Assembly: GCA_902728285.1 (NCBI GenBank)
Contig: CACVBU010000004.1
Location: forward strand, 299,130 to 363,129
DNA from: Clytia hemisphaerica
Lineage: Eukaryota; Cnidaria; Hydrozoa; Leptothecata; Clytiidae
Reading direction: 5' to 3'
Length of the DNA stretch: 64,000 nucleotides
The translations under genes and the position numbers were made by a program. How positions within the stretch are numbered: position 1 is the stretch's first letter; every line of letters begins with the position of its first letter. Below are positions 20,999 to 32,129 of the stretch, piece by piece. Below the pieces are notes generated by a model. The model was not told the DNA's origin, searched no databases, and worked only from the letters and a program-made list of their open reading frames with translations.

Positions 20999-21545
20999 AG
21001 CACTATTCTCGTATTGATTAAAAGTCGATAAAAACAACAAAAGAAATGATGAATAAAATAGTGGAAAAAATTATCAAGGAAGAACTGAAGAAGCATATAA
21101 AAGAAAGAGGAGAGAAATAATGAAAAATTATAAATTATTCAAAATTAGGAAGATTAAAACGAAAAGATGAACAAAAATAAAAAATAATGAGTATGAGAAG
21201 CAGAGGAAAAATAAGACGAAATTTTCTTTTTACCTTCGGCCGTGGAATAAAGCTGAGATTTTAAACCAAGGCTGAAATTCAAGAAAAGGGTTGCGTTTTT
21301 TGGAAATTTCAAATCGCAAAAAAGGTATTATCTTGTTTTCTCAATGCTATGGTAATTTGGGATAAAGCTATAAAGATTAGGGTTATATGAATGCTCTATC
21401 CTTTAGAAATCCAGTTGACCTGATCTGAAATCATTCTAAAAAGGCATACATAGCGAATTAAATTTGAAAACAAAACCTAGAAATTTAGAGACAAAAAATT
21501 GACTTAAAAATGAAACCTATAAGAACTTTTTAATCAGTTGATTAT
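20999..21545. other. No feature recognised
   Basis: This is AT-rich sequence with no long frame, shared repeat or motif that I can support. Confidence 0.45.
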
Positions 21546-21928
21546 ACACCTTTCCCGAATTGTTATTTAGGCTTTTGGACTTTTTTGTTTTAATGTTTGA
21601 ATGTTTCTATTTAGTTTCATAAAATTGTATGTCGCAAAACTAAACAAATAAAAAAAGAATTATGAAAAAAGCACTTCCAGTTCTTGAGTTATTTTGATTT
21701 GAAATTTCTTTATAAACAATAGAATTACATGGAAACGAGGCCGGGCTGTATGTTTTAGTTTTTATAAGGGATTTCACCTTGAACAAAAACAGTCATAAAA
21801 ATTGATAGAAAAAAGCTTTTGAGGTCAAATTTTCAGCATGCACTTGTCATTATAGGAGGAATACAAATATATAGTTTTCAATATGGTTTGAAGACCTTCG
21901 AAAAAAACCTAACAATTCGGGAAAGGTG
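21546..21928. mobile_element. CACCTTTCCCG TA-target MITE
   Basis: The ends CACCTTTCCCGAATTGTT and AACAATTCGGGAAAGGTG are exact inverted repeats, flanked by TA at 21544-21545 and 21929-21930. The 383-bp interior is non-coding. The first bases resemble the element at 51253-51517 (CACCTTTTCG). Confidence 0.85.
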
Positions 21929-22054
21929 TATTGGCTGAGCCTCAACTTGAAATAGAGGCTTCGAAATTGTACTTTCTTAAGAGCAGGCTCGAATTGTAGT
22001 TGTTAGGTTTTGCCAAAGTTTTGAGTCATTTTCTTAAAAAGGTAACCGTTTTTT

Positions 22055-22250
22055 AGTAGAACAATTTATATACAAGAACAAGTTAAGAACATTTTAAGGT
22101 TTTATGGACTCGAAAGCATCAAATTTCTTAAAAGATTGCCCAAAAATACTTACAAAATGATGAAATTAGGAACATTTTCAGACTTGAAACTTAAAAAGTT
22201 AAAATCATCCGAAGGCTTCAATTGTGGACGTCCTTATATAAAAAAATTGT
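22055..22250 (+). repeat. CACGT-end MITE family, degraded copy
   Basis: It has 'aagttaagaacattttaagg', 'cttaaaaagttaaa' and 'gaaggcttcaa', followed by an eroded 'cttatataaaaaaattgta' right end. It lies just upstream of the coiled-coil gene's first visible exon. Confidence 0.6.
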
Positions 22251-22408
22251 ATCCATATGAAAAAGGATATAGAAATATCCTTCTTTTATCTTTATGTAGC
22301 AAGCTCTAAATTGCTCTACATTGTAACAAGCTCTACTCAAGTATTGAGCACTCTTAATTGTGCAGAGAAACACAAGATGAAAAAGGATATATATATTATC
22401 ATTTTCAG

Positions 22409-23840
22409 ATGTGTGCGAAACGTGAGGATATGGAGAACGTATTGAAAGTGAAAATCAACACACTACTAGATCAAATCGAGACTGCCCACAAAAAAGAAGA
22501 CGAGTTAAAAGGAAAAATACAGGTATGACGTCATCTTCTAAGAATTAATTCATGACAGACTTCTTAAACTTGCTCATAAAACTTGGTATGATAGCTGATT
22601 GTCATATACACGCTTTTTTAATAAGAATATACTTTATAAGAATATTTATGATGAAATTGGCCAACAAATTGAGAATATGGTAAGAATATCCACCGTCATG
22701 GAATTTGGTAACTGAACCTAAGAAAAGTCAGTTTTATAGAGTATTTTACCATCAAATTGCCAATTAATCCCCAGGAATGCTAAAAGGTTCCACAAAAATG
22801 TCAAATCTTCGCTTGAAGTATGTATTACATACTAGATTTTTGCTGGGTTTAGATCCAAATCTAAGAATACCTTAAGAATATTTCAGGATGATTTTTTCTC
22901 AAAAATTAAAGAACATTCATGATGAATTGGAAAAACACCATTCTTATAAAAAAAGTGTTATTGTTATTTTTTAACCATCTTCCAGAAGATACCTCTGGTT
23001 GTTCATCGGAAATGAAGACAAAATAAAGATGTAATTACACGCCTATCTGCAGGGCGTCTTAAGCTTGCTACAAATTATTGAGTATAACTCTTTCTAAAGA
23101 TTAAATCTTTTTATCTTTCCCTCCGATCCAAGGTGACAGACACGGAAACAGAGAAGGAAGAGAAGATCGTTTTAGAGTTGCACGCAAAGCTACAAGCATT
23201 GGAAGAAACATTACGTGAAAAAGAGCTCGACAACGAACGATTACGCGAGAAAGTTCGACAACAACAAATCGAAGCTGATTGTATTGATGAGTTCAAGGAG
23301 CGTACTGAGGTCAATGATATCCACGAGAATTTCAAGGCTAAACAACTGAAAGAAGAATATGGTGATTTACTGATTTCCAACAAGTCTTTGAAATCAAAGG
23401 CTAGCGAAACTGCAGCTGAAATTACGGAAGCCGAAAAAGCATTACGTCATGAGGAGCAACTGTGCGATGCGGAAGAGGAGCGGACTAAATGTTTGGAGCG
23501 CGAGCACGCGGATGTTACGAAACGTCTGCAAAATATGTTGAAGTTACAGGAAGATATAAAGGAACGAGAGCATGCGCAGAAAGAAAAAATCCGCACGCTA
23601 AGGGAAAAGCATGCCGAAACGGAAACGCGCGCAACCAAATTAGAAGCCGAAGTCCGTAAAATGGAAAGTCAATTAGATTCGATGTCTGAACGACTTGTGG
23701 ACATGAAAACTGAACAAGACAATCTGGTCTGTAAAATGTTAGAAGAGAAAATGAAGATTGATCAGACGTTGATGAGCGACCTGGAAACAAAACCCACAGA
23801 TACCCATAAAGCAATGCGGTTAAGACAACACAAAGAATAA
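22409..23840 (+). CDS. Tropomyosin-like coiled-coil protein (exons 22409-22522 and 23133-23840)
   Basis: Exon 1 follows a TTTTCAG and opens with ATG, giving 38 residues; its donor is CAG|GTATGA. Exon 2 starts after CCAAG at 23133 in phase 0 and runs to a stop at 23840. Together they give 273 residues that are almost entirely charged heptads, with no glycine- or proline-rich breaks until the last 15 or so. The segment K-E-K-I-R-T-L-R-E-K, then E-T-R-A-T-K-L-E-A-E-V, resembles the tropomyosin C-terminal half. Total length is near the family's 284. An intron after residue 38 is also where vertebrate tropomyosin exon 1a ends. The actin-binding role is therefore an inference from resemblance. Cysteines and a divergent, basic C-terminus are unusual. 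The ATG directly after a splice acceptor could instead be an internal Met, with more exons upstream. Confidence 0.7.
22609..22958. mobile_element. CACGC-end TA-target MITE, copy 2, intronic
   Basis: The left end is CACGCTTTTTTAATAAGAA, preceded by TA. The right end 'ttcttataaaaaaagtgt' is followed by TA. The body (ccaacaaattgagaatatgg, gtcatggaatttggtaac) is the inverse of 59230-59489. It lies wholly inside the coiled-coil gene's intron. Confidence 0.75.
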
Positions 23841-24481
23841 AGCGGCTTACCCGAAGCAGTTACATAACTCCAATCAACAATTTTGGTGCTATTTCCTTTT
23901 TTTCAGCCAAAAAAAAAAGGAAATTGAACTAAAATTTTGATTCCACCACCAAACAAACACAGTTGACAATCACTAACAGAAAGATTCGAACTTTAGAAAG
24001 CATTTGATATGGGTTTCTCCTTGACGGGGACTGGGAATAAGTATAGCAGTTCGAATTAAGGAAAGTCTACAAGTTTCGAAAGGGGTGAACAAATCGAAAT
24101 TTTGGAAATTTGCCTCTACGGTTTGCCTTAATTTGTGGTAAGCTGCCATCAACATCAAAAGAAAGTTCGAAGTAAAATTCTCGTTTTCGCGAATCGGTAC
24201 CTTTTTCAACTAATTTCTTTCATTTTCTTAGAGGTTTTAGCAAACAAAAACAAAAAAAGTAACGTTTTTGGCAAATATTCTGGTTTCGAAAGCCCAAAAA
24301 ACTCCTTTTTAATATTAATTTTATTTTGTAACATAATAAATGAATTTATTTGCATAATTTCGGATTTAACTTATAATGTACTATGATTTAAGAAATGTAA
24401 TATATTTTTGGTTATATTTAAAATAATTGTACTAAATGGTACACCAAATGAAATCAGAGCCAAGAAAAGCTATCAATAATT

Positions 24482-25027
24482 GGGCTTTTCCAGAAAATGT
24501 CCGTAAATGGGGGAAACAGATGGCGTTATTTTGGTGCTTTTACCGTGAATGGGGGATGGAGGATAAAGTGTCCGGAGAATAGTGAAAAATCTACAAAATT
24601 TGCTTTTTCCAGGGGGTAAACTTGCTCTATTTTTGGGTAACTTTGCTCTGTTTGAGGGTAATTTTGAATGTCCAGGGGGTAAACTGATGCTTGTCCAAGG
24701 GGGGGGGGTTACACCTGCTGTCAAAAGTCACAATGTCCGGAGGTAAATTTCCAAAAAAATATAGCCCATATTAGGCTTTTCCAGAAATAGTCCGTGCCCC
24801 TGTTGAGGATATCGGATATCCAGGGGGTTATTAATTTTTTTTCAAAAGTGGATATCCAGGGGGTAAAGTGTCTTTTCAAGTGTAAAAAATACGATATCCA
24901 GGGGAAAGCATCTTTATAAGAGAGGATATCCAGGGGGTTCGATACTTCGAAAAACCAATATCCTCAACATTGGGGGTAAATTTTATATCCTCCATCCCCC
25001 CATATTCAATTTTTTCCAGGAAGACCC
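24482..25027. repeat. GGGCTTTTCCAGAAAATGTC elements, two adjacent copies
   Basis: The first copy starts at 24482 and a second at about 24773. The interior repeats 'ccagggggtaa' and 'gtccggaggtaaa'. The second ends with 'atcctccatccccccata' and 'ttttttccaggaaga'. A further copy lies at 50608-50852. Runs of G up to about 10 occur. Confidence 0.75.
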
Positions 25028-25261
25028 TATTGTGGAGACAAACAAAGAGCCTGAAAATCTTTCCACAATTTTAAACATTCCTCATGTCTGTTGTTTTGAA
25101 AGGGACCATATCTAACTGAAATGATGGACAATATATTTGGCTCCCTCGAAATATTGATAATTTATCTACAATCATGGACAAAACATTTGAGACAAAGGGT
25201 ATTTCCCGGTGAAAATTTAAACACCACAAATGATTTTAAGCGCGTTAAACTACAGTTGGAA

Positions 25262-25490
25262 AGTAGAGTTTTAACTCTGAGTTTTTAACATGAGACTTAT
25301 GAGTTACGACCTTAGTATCTCAGGATTTCAAAGCTCAAATTTGCTCCAATAAGGCTTGGAATATAGCCTAGAAGCCACTGAACCCATCCAAAATCGAAAT
25401 ATTCAATGAAAGAAAGTGGAAGTGCTACAATATCTATTCTCGCCCGAACTTTAAATTCTGAAAAACGTTAGAATACACTAAAATCTCATT
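25262..25490. repeat. Dispersed repeat (GTTTTAACTCTGAGTTTTTAAC family)
   Basis: About 220 bases from 'agagttttaactctgag' to 'cgaactttaaattctgaaaa' match 53045-53250 in order. A short piece is at 7255-7330. No inverted ends are recognised. Confidence 0.75.
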
Positions 25491-25538
25491 ATGTTTTGGC
25501 TATGTCGATCGTTTGGTTGAGCGGCAATATTAGGCTGA

Positions 25539-25725
25539 TTTGATATAGGGGATTCCCGTTCGAGAGTTTTTTATTTTTAGAAACTTGATTAGCTTGATTA
25601 GTTAAAGTGTTTATATTAGAGATAAAATTTCATTGAATTTGAATGAAAAAATCCCATGGATTAAAACAAATTTTGGGTAACTCTCGAACGGGAATTTCAT
25701 ACACGATTAGCATTCCCTATATCAA
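25539..25725. repeat. Small inverted-repeat MITE
   Basis: The outer arms TTGATATAGGG and CCCTATATCAA and the inner arms TTCCCGTTCGAGAGTT and AACTCTCGAACGGGAA form a 187-bp foldback. It is non-coding. Confidence 0.75.
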
Positions 25726-26017
25726 AACATATCAGAGGGGATGCGTACAGCCTACGGCCGTATGAGAAGGGACAAAAAAGATTCGAAAATAGAGCAACTG
25801 AAGTCACGAAGAATATATAGATTCAAGAAAAGGTGAGTATAACAGTAGCTTACCCTTGTTGTTTTCCATCTATCGAACATGTTTTGTGCTCAGGTCTGTC
25901 CATTTCTCTTCTTTCTCGCGGATACTCTCACCAACTTGTTCGCCTATTGACATCAACGAAATAAAAATGAATGAAAAAGATAACGAAGTTTGTTTACCTT
26001 AAATTCATATTCAAATA

Positions 26018-26433
26018 CCTTATCGGCCCTCTTTACGCCAGCCCTTATTCCGCCACAGCCTAATTTAGGGATTACGCCAATAAGCCGTAAATAACGCCAA
26101 AACTTGTAAAAATCGCTACTCAGGTTTAAAAACAGGGAGTATTAACTAAAATTTACGTAAAAATATCATCTTTTATTATTAAACTGTTGAAAATTGCATA
26201 GAAAATCATTGATTTTTGAGTTTTGGATATATAGTAACAAAAATGAATAGTTTACATCCTTTAATCGTGCCTAAAATCCATTGAGAAAAAATGGTTAAAA
26301 ATTAACGCCGCTTTTAGGTAAAAATTGCAAAATTTTGGCCCTTTTTACGCCGGCCCTCTTAACACCGGTCCTTATTACGCCACGAGCCTAAAAATAACGC
26401 CAATAAGTTTTATATAAAAAAGGGCCGATAAGG
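26018..26433. mobile_element. CCTTATCGGCCC TA-target MITE with reiterated TTACGCC
   Basis: The ends CCTTATCGGCCC and GGGCCGATAAGG are inverted, flanked by TA at 26016-26017 and 26434-26435. Phrases TTACGCC, AACGCCAATAAG and ATTACGCC recur at least nine times, concentrated near both ends. The terminal CCTTA is shared with family A. Confidence 0.85.
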
Positions 26434-27015
26434 TAGTAAAAACAACGAAACTTCCAAAAAGTGGAACGCGCGCACCGCACTGGGCTCGACTATTCAAGGT
26501 CCCCTTCCCGGGTCCAATCGAGGAATAGTGGGAAAATTGTTCTAGGCCTCCAACTCCAAAAACAAAGACAAAAAAAACGCTCACAGGTATACACCCAAGG
26601 AATAAGTGTGCCAAATTTCTAAAGTGTCCAGGCTGACCCGAAATTTTTGGGACAAACAAACAGGCATGGTACAAATAATATTTTGTTAAGGCTCACCGAA
26701 ATTTGCAAATGATTACGAAAAATCCTTAGCACTATTTCACACCCTCAATCAGTACTCAAAATTGTCACGGTTACATGAGCTTTTTTTCATCGAACCCAAA
26801 CCCCCTAGAAAATCTGAACCTTGCCAGCCGTAGGATTAAAGTTTCTCAAAAAACGCTCAGATCTCTCAATCTCAAGTGCGTAATAAGCGACTCTCCCCCT
26901 TGTAAATTTTTGGATTTTTTTGCATTGGAATATCAAGAAATTTTTCCTCTTGATAGTTATCTACACACATTTGACACACAATGTTGTTCTAATGGACGTT
27001 AAGAACGTAACATGA

Positions 27016-27251
27016 GCGAGATTATGTATCGGAGATATTCTACGGCTACGGTTGCGGGGCTGCCCGTACGGGTCGTGTCGTTGTCTACTTTGCTTTGTAC
27101 GGGAAAAACACCAAAACACCGTAGAAGCAAGTCGACATAATGCCGTACGTCAAATATCGAACTTGCTTTCACCCGCCATTACTTGCCTCACTCGCCATTA
27201 CCCTCACCACTTCAACCGTAGCCGTAGAATATCTCCGATACATAATCTCGC
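27016..27251. repeat. Perfect 38-bp inverted repeat with 160-bp spacer
   Basis: The left arm is at 27016-27053 and the right arm at 27214-27251. Both read GCGAGATTATGTATCGGAGA then TATTCTACGGCTACGGTT, or its inverse, with no mismatch. The spacer has further 'gccgta' phrases. No target duplication is visible at the arm ends. Confidence 0.85.
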
Positions 27252-27269
27252 TATGGACTTTGTAAAAAG

Positions 27270-27342
27270 TTAACAAATCATCACCTTCGTTATCGACTGG
27301 TGGTAATTCCCATTCTGGTACTTGAATTTCTAATGATTGAAA
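27270..27342 (-). other. Possible isolated exon
   Basis: On the minus strand, after a CATTAG acceptor-like site, the frame reads EIQVPEWELPPVDNEGDDLL, which has coding character. It runs into the inverted repeat arm, and no good donor or partner exon is seen. No family is recognised. It could be the end of a decayed gene. Confidence 0.25.
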
Positions 27343-27599
27343 AGTAAAAAGTATAAACATTTAAAAAGCAAAATCCAGGGGAATCAACCTCAACGACCAG
27401 CGGGTAAGTGCCACATGAGAACGAAGAGTGGACCCTTCAAAATTTTGTCCTTGTTTTTTGTCTTAAAAGCCTGTTTAGCTGAAAAAGCTGAACAAAATCA
27501 GAATTCAATAGACCTTTTCGCCATTGATGTCATTTTATATGCAAGCAGCGCCATTTTTCATACAAATCATAGATTGCCGAAACAGTTTATCTTTTTCAC

Positions 27600-28520
27600 C
27601 CTATTCAGGTCTATTAAGTACCTTCATTAGGGAGAACATCCTGTTTGATTTCTTTGGTGATTAAAACATGCATTGCATTGTCAAAATGGACTGTCGAGAA
27701 ATCGCTGTCCTAGAAAGATAAAAATGGTAGATAGTACACGTTTTTATTTCATAACAGGGTATGTGAACATTTATGGTTAAGGGGCTAAAATTTAAAAATA
27801 TGCACGCAAGCGCGCATGCACGCTTGAACGTAACGTTCTTAAAAACAGTGTACACGAAGCAAAATATTGGCCTAATATTTTCTTAATTTTGACTCTACAG
27901 GGTCTATGGAAGACGAATTCCCCAGGATTCACAAAATGTCATCAAAACTATGTTCCGCGGAGCGTAAAAGATATTTTCGACCATCAAAGAGGTTAGAACA
28001 TTGCGCTTGGATATTTCTAACCATCAAAAATATTTCAATCCGTCTATAGTTAAAGGATGCTTCAACGAAGAATAAATTTACTGTCGAGGTTGAATTTTTT
28101 AAATATTTGGTGTCGAGCAGGATGATCGATGTCCTGTTAGACAAAAACCGATTTTTTTATCGCGTTTTAACAAGTAAAAATTTGGTTTGTGGGAAGGCAC
28201 TGGCTAGATGTTCGACTGATGCTTAGAAAACTTTACCTTTGTACTATTTGATGTGATTTGTGTTCGTTTTGACATTTTGTTGTTCCGCCTTCTCTTTCAA
28301 GTTGGTCCTTTGAATTTTGAGACAATTTTGAGAAATAAATTTTATTTTTTACCTGAAAAAAATAATACGTAAATTTTAATGATAGAAAACTCTTGGCATC
28401 CATATCGAACGCTACAATACTTGAGTCCTTGCCCTTTTCTCTATTCTTTTCAAACAATCAAAAGGGACAGTCAGCTTAACAACATCTAGATCGGCAATTT
28501 ACACCCTCAAAAACTACATA
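27600..28520. other. No gene recognised
   Basis: Short frames on both strands have no domains. I see no shared repeat in this stretch. Confidence 0.4.
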
Positions 28521-28530
28521 ATTGATTATG

Positions 28531-28806
28531 ACACCGTCTCACAGCCCCGGTGGAACTTTTTCCTCAGCGAGGATAAAAATTCCTATCGAAATTCCGATGG
28601 GGATAGAAATTCTATTGATCTTAAGTCAAAAATTCCAGTGGAAATGTTTTGGATTGCCATTTTTTAAACATTGAATTTCGAATGGGGATGAAATGAAAGT
28701 AAATTTCCCAGTGGGCTGAAATTCCAGGGTAATTTGCCACCGGGGACGAAATTTTTGCCAAATTTTCTAGTGGGGATGGGGGGTCCCAGCGGGACTGTGA
28801 CACGGG
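28531..28806. repeat. CCCGGTGGAAC-end MITE, near-complete copy
   Basis: The left end 'ccgtctcacagccccggtgg' and right end 'cccagcgggactgtgacacg' are imperfect inverted repeats. The interior has 'gatggggatagaaattct', 'ccagtgg' and 'agtggggatgg' repeated. Copies lie at 6555-6715, 48525-48745 and 62400-62560. Confidence 0.75.
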
Positions 28807-29050
28807 GCTGTATTATGGGTTCGAGTTTACCAGAACCGATCACAAATACGTACATTTGCCATCATCCAACCTCTGTTAACCCGAACCCGACCCTTTTGTG
28901 GAATTAAGGTTGAGTGGTGTATTCCCATTCCAAGATAAGCAATTTTCTAGCACTTAAAACACACCATGCTCGATCAATGAAGTTCTTGATAGGACTTGAT
29001 ATGTTTACATAAAAGGTGATTGTATCGTTTTCTTATATATTACAATAAAA

Positions 29051-29242
29051 TCAAAATGAGAAAGTGAAAAATATAAATAGCTTTAACGGAAAATAAAATA
29101 AAATTTCTTGAAACGTGTATAATTTTTGTCCGGTTATTTCATAGAAGCTCTCTTTCGGAGTAACCAAGGATACCATTGCCAATAATAATAACAACTGAGT
29201 ACACAGTAGCACGATAAAAACAAAAGGAAGCATAAAGTTCAT
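29051..29242 (-). other. Hydrophobic small open frame, uncertain
   Basis: The 63-residue frame starts with a strongly hydrophobic stretch (MLPFVFIVLLC, then LLLLLAMV) like a signal peptide. No acceptable donor or second exon is found and the C-terminal half looks like AT-rich noise. Probably not a gene. Confidence 0.2.
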
Positions 29243-29551
29243 AGCCTCAATTCTCTAACTAGTAACATTTGTTTAATCTTTCTGTAACAATTCCTGCCTC
29301 AATACTTGTTTTCATCAGGAATAAGTTCATTAACGAAGTTTTTAGTACCGTGTTCAAAATACCAAAAACAAAACAGAAGGAAAATTTTTTCGTTTGTTGT
29401 AATCCAAGCCTAAAACCTCTGATTCATTGCAATTTTCTCGTTTTCTTCAGCTACCAGGGACTATCAAAAGCTCATAAAAGCTCATAGAAGTTCAAGATTA
29501 TCTTCCAGGGAAATGGAAGGAATAAAAGAAAAAGTCCCAAGAGACTAGTTC

Positions 29552-31729
29552 CTATTCATCCGGTACATAGTCTTCATCTTTGTCTTTAATAGCAGCTCTT
29601 CTTTTGTTTTTCTCTTCGCCATATCCCAACATAAGTTGTTGTTCGGTGCCTTTGTAACGCGTCATCTCAAATTTCTTAATCAAATCTTTCTTCACGTCTT
29701 TACGAGGATTGAACTTGACTCCATAACTTGCACACAGATCTTGTAATTGCTCCTTATCGAGGGAGTTCAGATTCTGAGGTAGATCTTCAGCATCTGCATG
29801 CTTTAAGCTGCACGCATCATAACCTGAGGCTCCACCAGAGACATCCGTTTTCCCGTCAGTGATCATCAAGCGTGCTTGTGAGCGAATATGTTGAGACAAT
29901 CGTTGAATCAACTCATGGCGTTTACCTTTGATTGGAAGATTGAAAGTTTCGCATTGTCTTTTAAGCATTGTGTCACTGAGCATCCATAGTTGACCTAATT
30001 GGCGCCCGTTCGATTCCCATTGCTTTAATGCAAGTATTTCTTCTTCACTTGCTTTAGCATCTAACTTAGACCTAGCCTCAGCTTCTTCGTCCGCGACCTC
30101 TTGTTGGTACTCACGGATCTTCACTTTATCATTACATTCTGTCAAATGCTGTTGTGCCTCATCATGGCCTTCTCCGCGTTCTAATTCCCAGCCGCATCGA
30201 GGACACGAATCCCGTAATTGCAGAAGAAACAGTTGTTCCTGAAGACGCTGTTTACTGGCCCCATCCTCGCCAGCATCGCGGTTACCGGCCCTTTGAGCAC
30301 GACGCTTCTTCTGAGCAGCTTTCTTCAACCGTGATTCATGTAACTCCTTAGCCTCCTGTCTGACCTCCTTTTCGCGTCGCTCTGATACTTTGAACATCCA
30401 AAAACCAAATTCTTTATTACATTTAATGTTGCCACAAGTAATTTTACGGTGATAATCATCCGGATCATACGAAAATTCTTTACGACAATGCGGGCAGTAA
30501 TGCAATGCAGTCATACAACCAAATTGACAGGAGCACACGTGACAAATATACTGCTTTAATCCAGTCATAATGAAATTATAAGCACAATCCTCTAGTCCGA
30601 CAACAGGTAAACCCCATTCTGTTTTACATTGAGGACACTTGACTTTGGTTTTGAAGCAACCACCATTAGATCTGGTGAATCGTTCAGTTTTCTGTCGCTT
30701 TTTAGCTGGCTTCTCGTCCTCGTCGTCCTCGTCAGCGAACTTCTCAGGGTTCGCTAATCGTTCATAGGCAGATAGAAGTGCTTGGAAAGCTTTGACAGCT
30801 TCCTGGTTACCTGGATTCTTATCGGGATGCACTTTAGAGCTCAGTAACAGGTAAGCTTTGCGTAATTCAGCTTTTCCAGAATTGGCTTGGATCTTTTTAC
30901 CGCTAAGTGATAGAATAAAAGGATAGTTGTCCTCATTTTCCAAAATGATTTTGAATAATTCGTTCTTTGCATCCCCTTCGTTTGATTTTCCGGAAGCTGA
31001 TGTAGATCCACTTTCATTTGATGTGGAGTTTGATGCACCAGATTTTCTGATTTGGTCAGCTAAGCGTTTGTACAATTCACCTAAAAAGTCAAATATCATA
31101 GGCTTCCATTTCCATTGATAAAGAATTTGGTACGAAGCAATAAAAAAAGAGAACAAACTAATAATAGTTTTTTACCAAATGTTGAACTTGGGAACACTAT
31201 TTTCTTTACGTCAAAATATGATACAATATGAAAATCTACAGACAAATCTGTGGATAACCAAGACACATTGTGCTTTAAAGCAAGCAAAGAAAGACAAACA
31301 TTCAAACATCTCCATTATAGCAGACCTGGAATCTTATTGGCTAAATAATGTGTCCTTGAGAATGAAATAATAAGAGTCTCCTTTATTGGTTGAATGTATA
31401 TTTTTCAGTAGGCTTCTAAATAAAGGTTTTGTCTACACAACACAAACAATAAGCAAACGAAATTCTCTCAAATGAGATTGTCTCCATAGATTTGGATTTT
31501 GAAAAATTAGCAATACCTCACCTCTATCCCCGATAATTGAAAGTCCATTGGCAATCAGAGCTGTTCTGACATCTTTGATTTTCATTGTTTTTACTTTCTT
31601 GCCTGCTTCTGTATTCATACATGGCACATTATCAATACTTTGACCACCATGACATTGGGGTGTACATAATTCGTTGGCTTTAGAACAAGCACAGGATCCA
31701 CATGCATTACTGTCACATCTGCAACCCAT
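29552..31729 (-). CDS. CXC-SAP-J domain-zinc finger-SAP protein (exons 31522-31729 and 29552-31080)
   Basis: Exon 1 (208 bp) starts at an ATG with AAAATGG context and ends at GAG|GTGAGG. Exon 2 starts after a TTTTTAG acceptor. The phase-1 join gives 578 residues and completes a SAP motif at about 50-80. Domains in order: CXC/tesmin-like cysteine cluster (3-37; C3, C5, C10, C13, C15, C22, C26, C37); SAP (50-80); a Ser/Asn linker; J domain (about 108-183) with HPD at 154-156; acidic then basic stretch; zinc ribbons (C218/C221, C249/C252, C265/C268, C285/C290); basic helix; C362-x2-C365 with H381 and C385; SAP (437-470); SAP-like (508-540); acidic-basic tail. J domains recruit Hsp70 and SAP motifs bind DNA or RNA, so a nuclear Hsp70 co-chaperone is inferred. 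An in-frame ATG upstream (31807) is less favoured. Further 5' exons are possible. Confidence 0.88.
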
Positions 31730-31880
31730 TTTAATGATAAATTGAATCTTAGATTTACTCTCACTAAAGAAAAAAGGTTGTAGAATTTGCAGCACCAAAA
31801 TAAACAATAAATATTACACTAGAGAATAACTAGAGACCACTTGTTATTTCATAAAAAAAGCTGTTTTAAATACGTACTAG

Positions 31881-31997
31881 TTATCGCATGATTTCGAGTG
31901 CAATACGCGAGCCTTTAGGCGAGGAAAAATATCGGTAAAATCTCGGAACGAGTAAAATATCGAGTATTGCACGAGAAGTCATGTGATAACTAATTTA
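31881..31997. repeat. Short inverted repeat upstream of the J-domain gene
   Basis: The arms 'agttatcgcatgatttcgag' and its inverse 'cgagaagtcatgtgataact' extend to about 30 bp with mismatches. An internal 'gcgagcctttaggcgag' palindrome and several 'tcgag' phrases lie between them. Confidence 0.65.
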
Positions 31998-32068
31998 TTG
32001 TCGACTCAAAAAAATTGTCCTCTTTTTGTTTCAAAACTTACTTCCGCCTTCTTCTGCTTCTGTGTAGT

Positions 32069-32129
32069 TTCGAATGTTTTTATTCGAAAATCTAATTCGA
32101 ACGTTAGATTCGAACAAAAACATTCGATA
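32069..32129. repeat. 61-bp palindrome
   Basis: The arms 'tcgaatgtttttattcgaa' and 'ttcgaacaaaaacattcga' enclose 'taattcgaacgttaga'. TTCGAA-type units are repeated in both orientations. Confidence 0.7.

Noticed and set aside
31081-31156. N-terminal MFSFF extension of the J-domain frame
   Set aside because: It lies upstream of the TTTTTAG acceptor and is intronic.
31433-31521. C-terminal extension of the cysteine-cluster frame
   Set aside because: It is intron read-through beyond a GTGAGG donor; splicing to 31080 restores a SAP motif.
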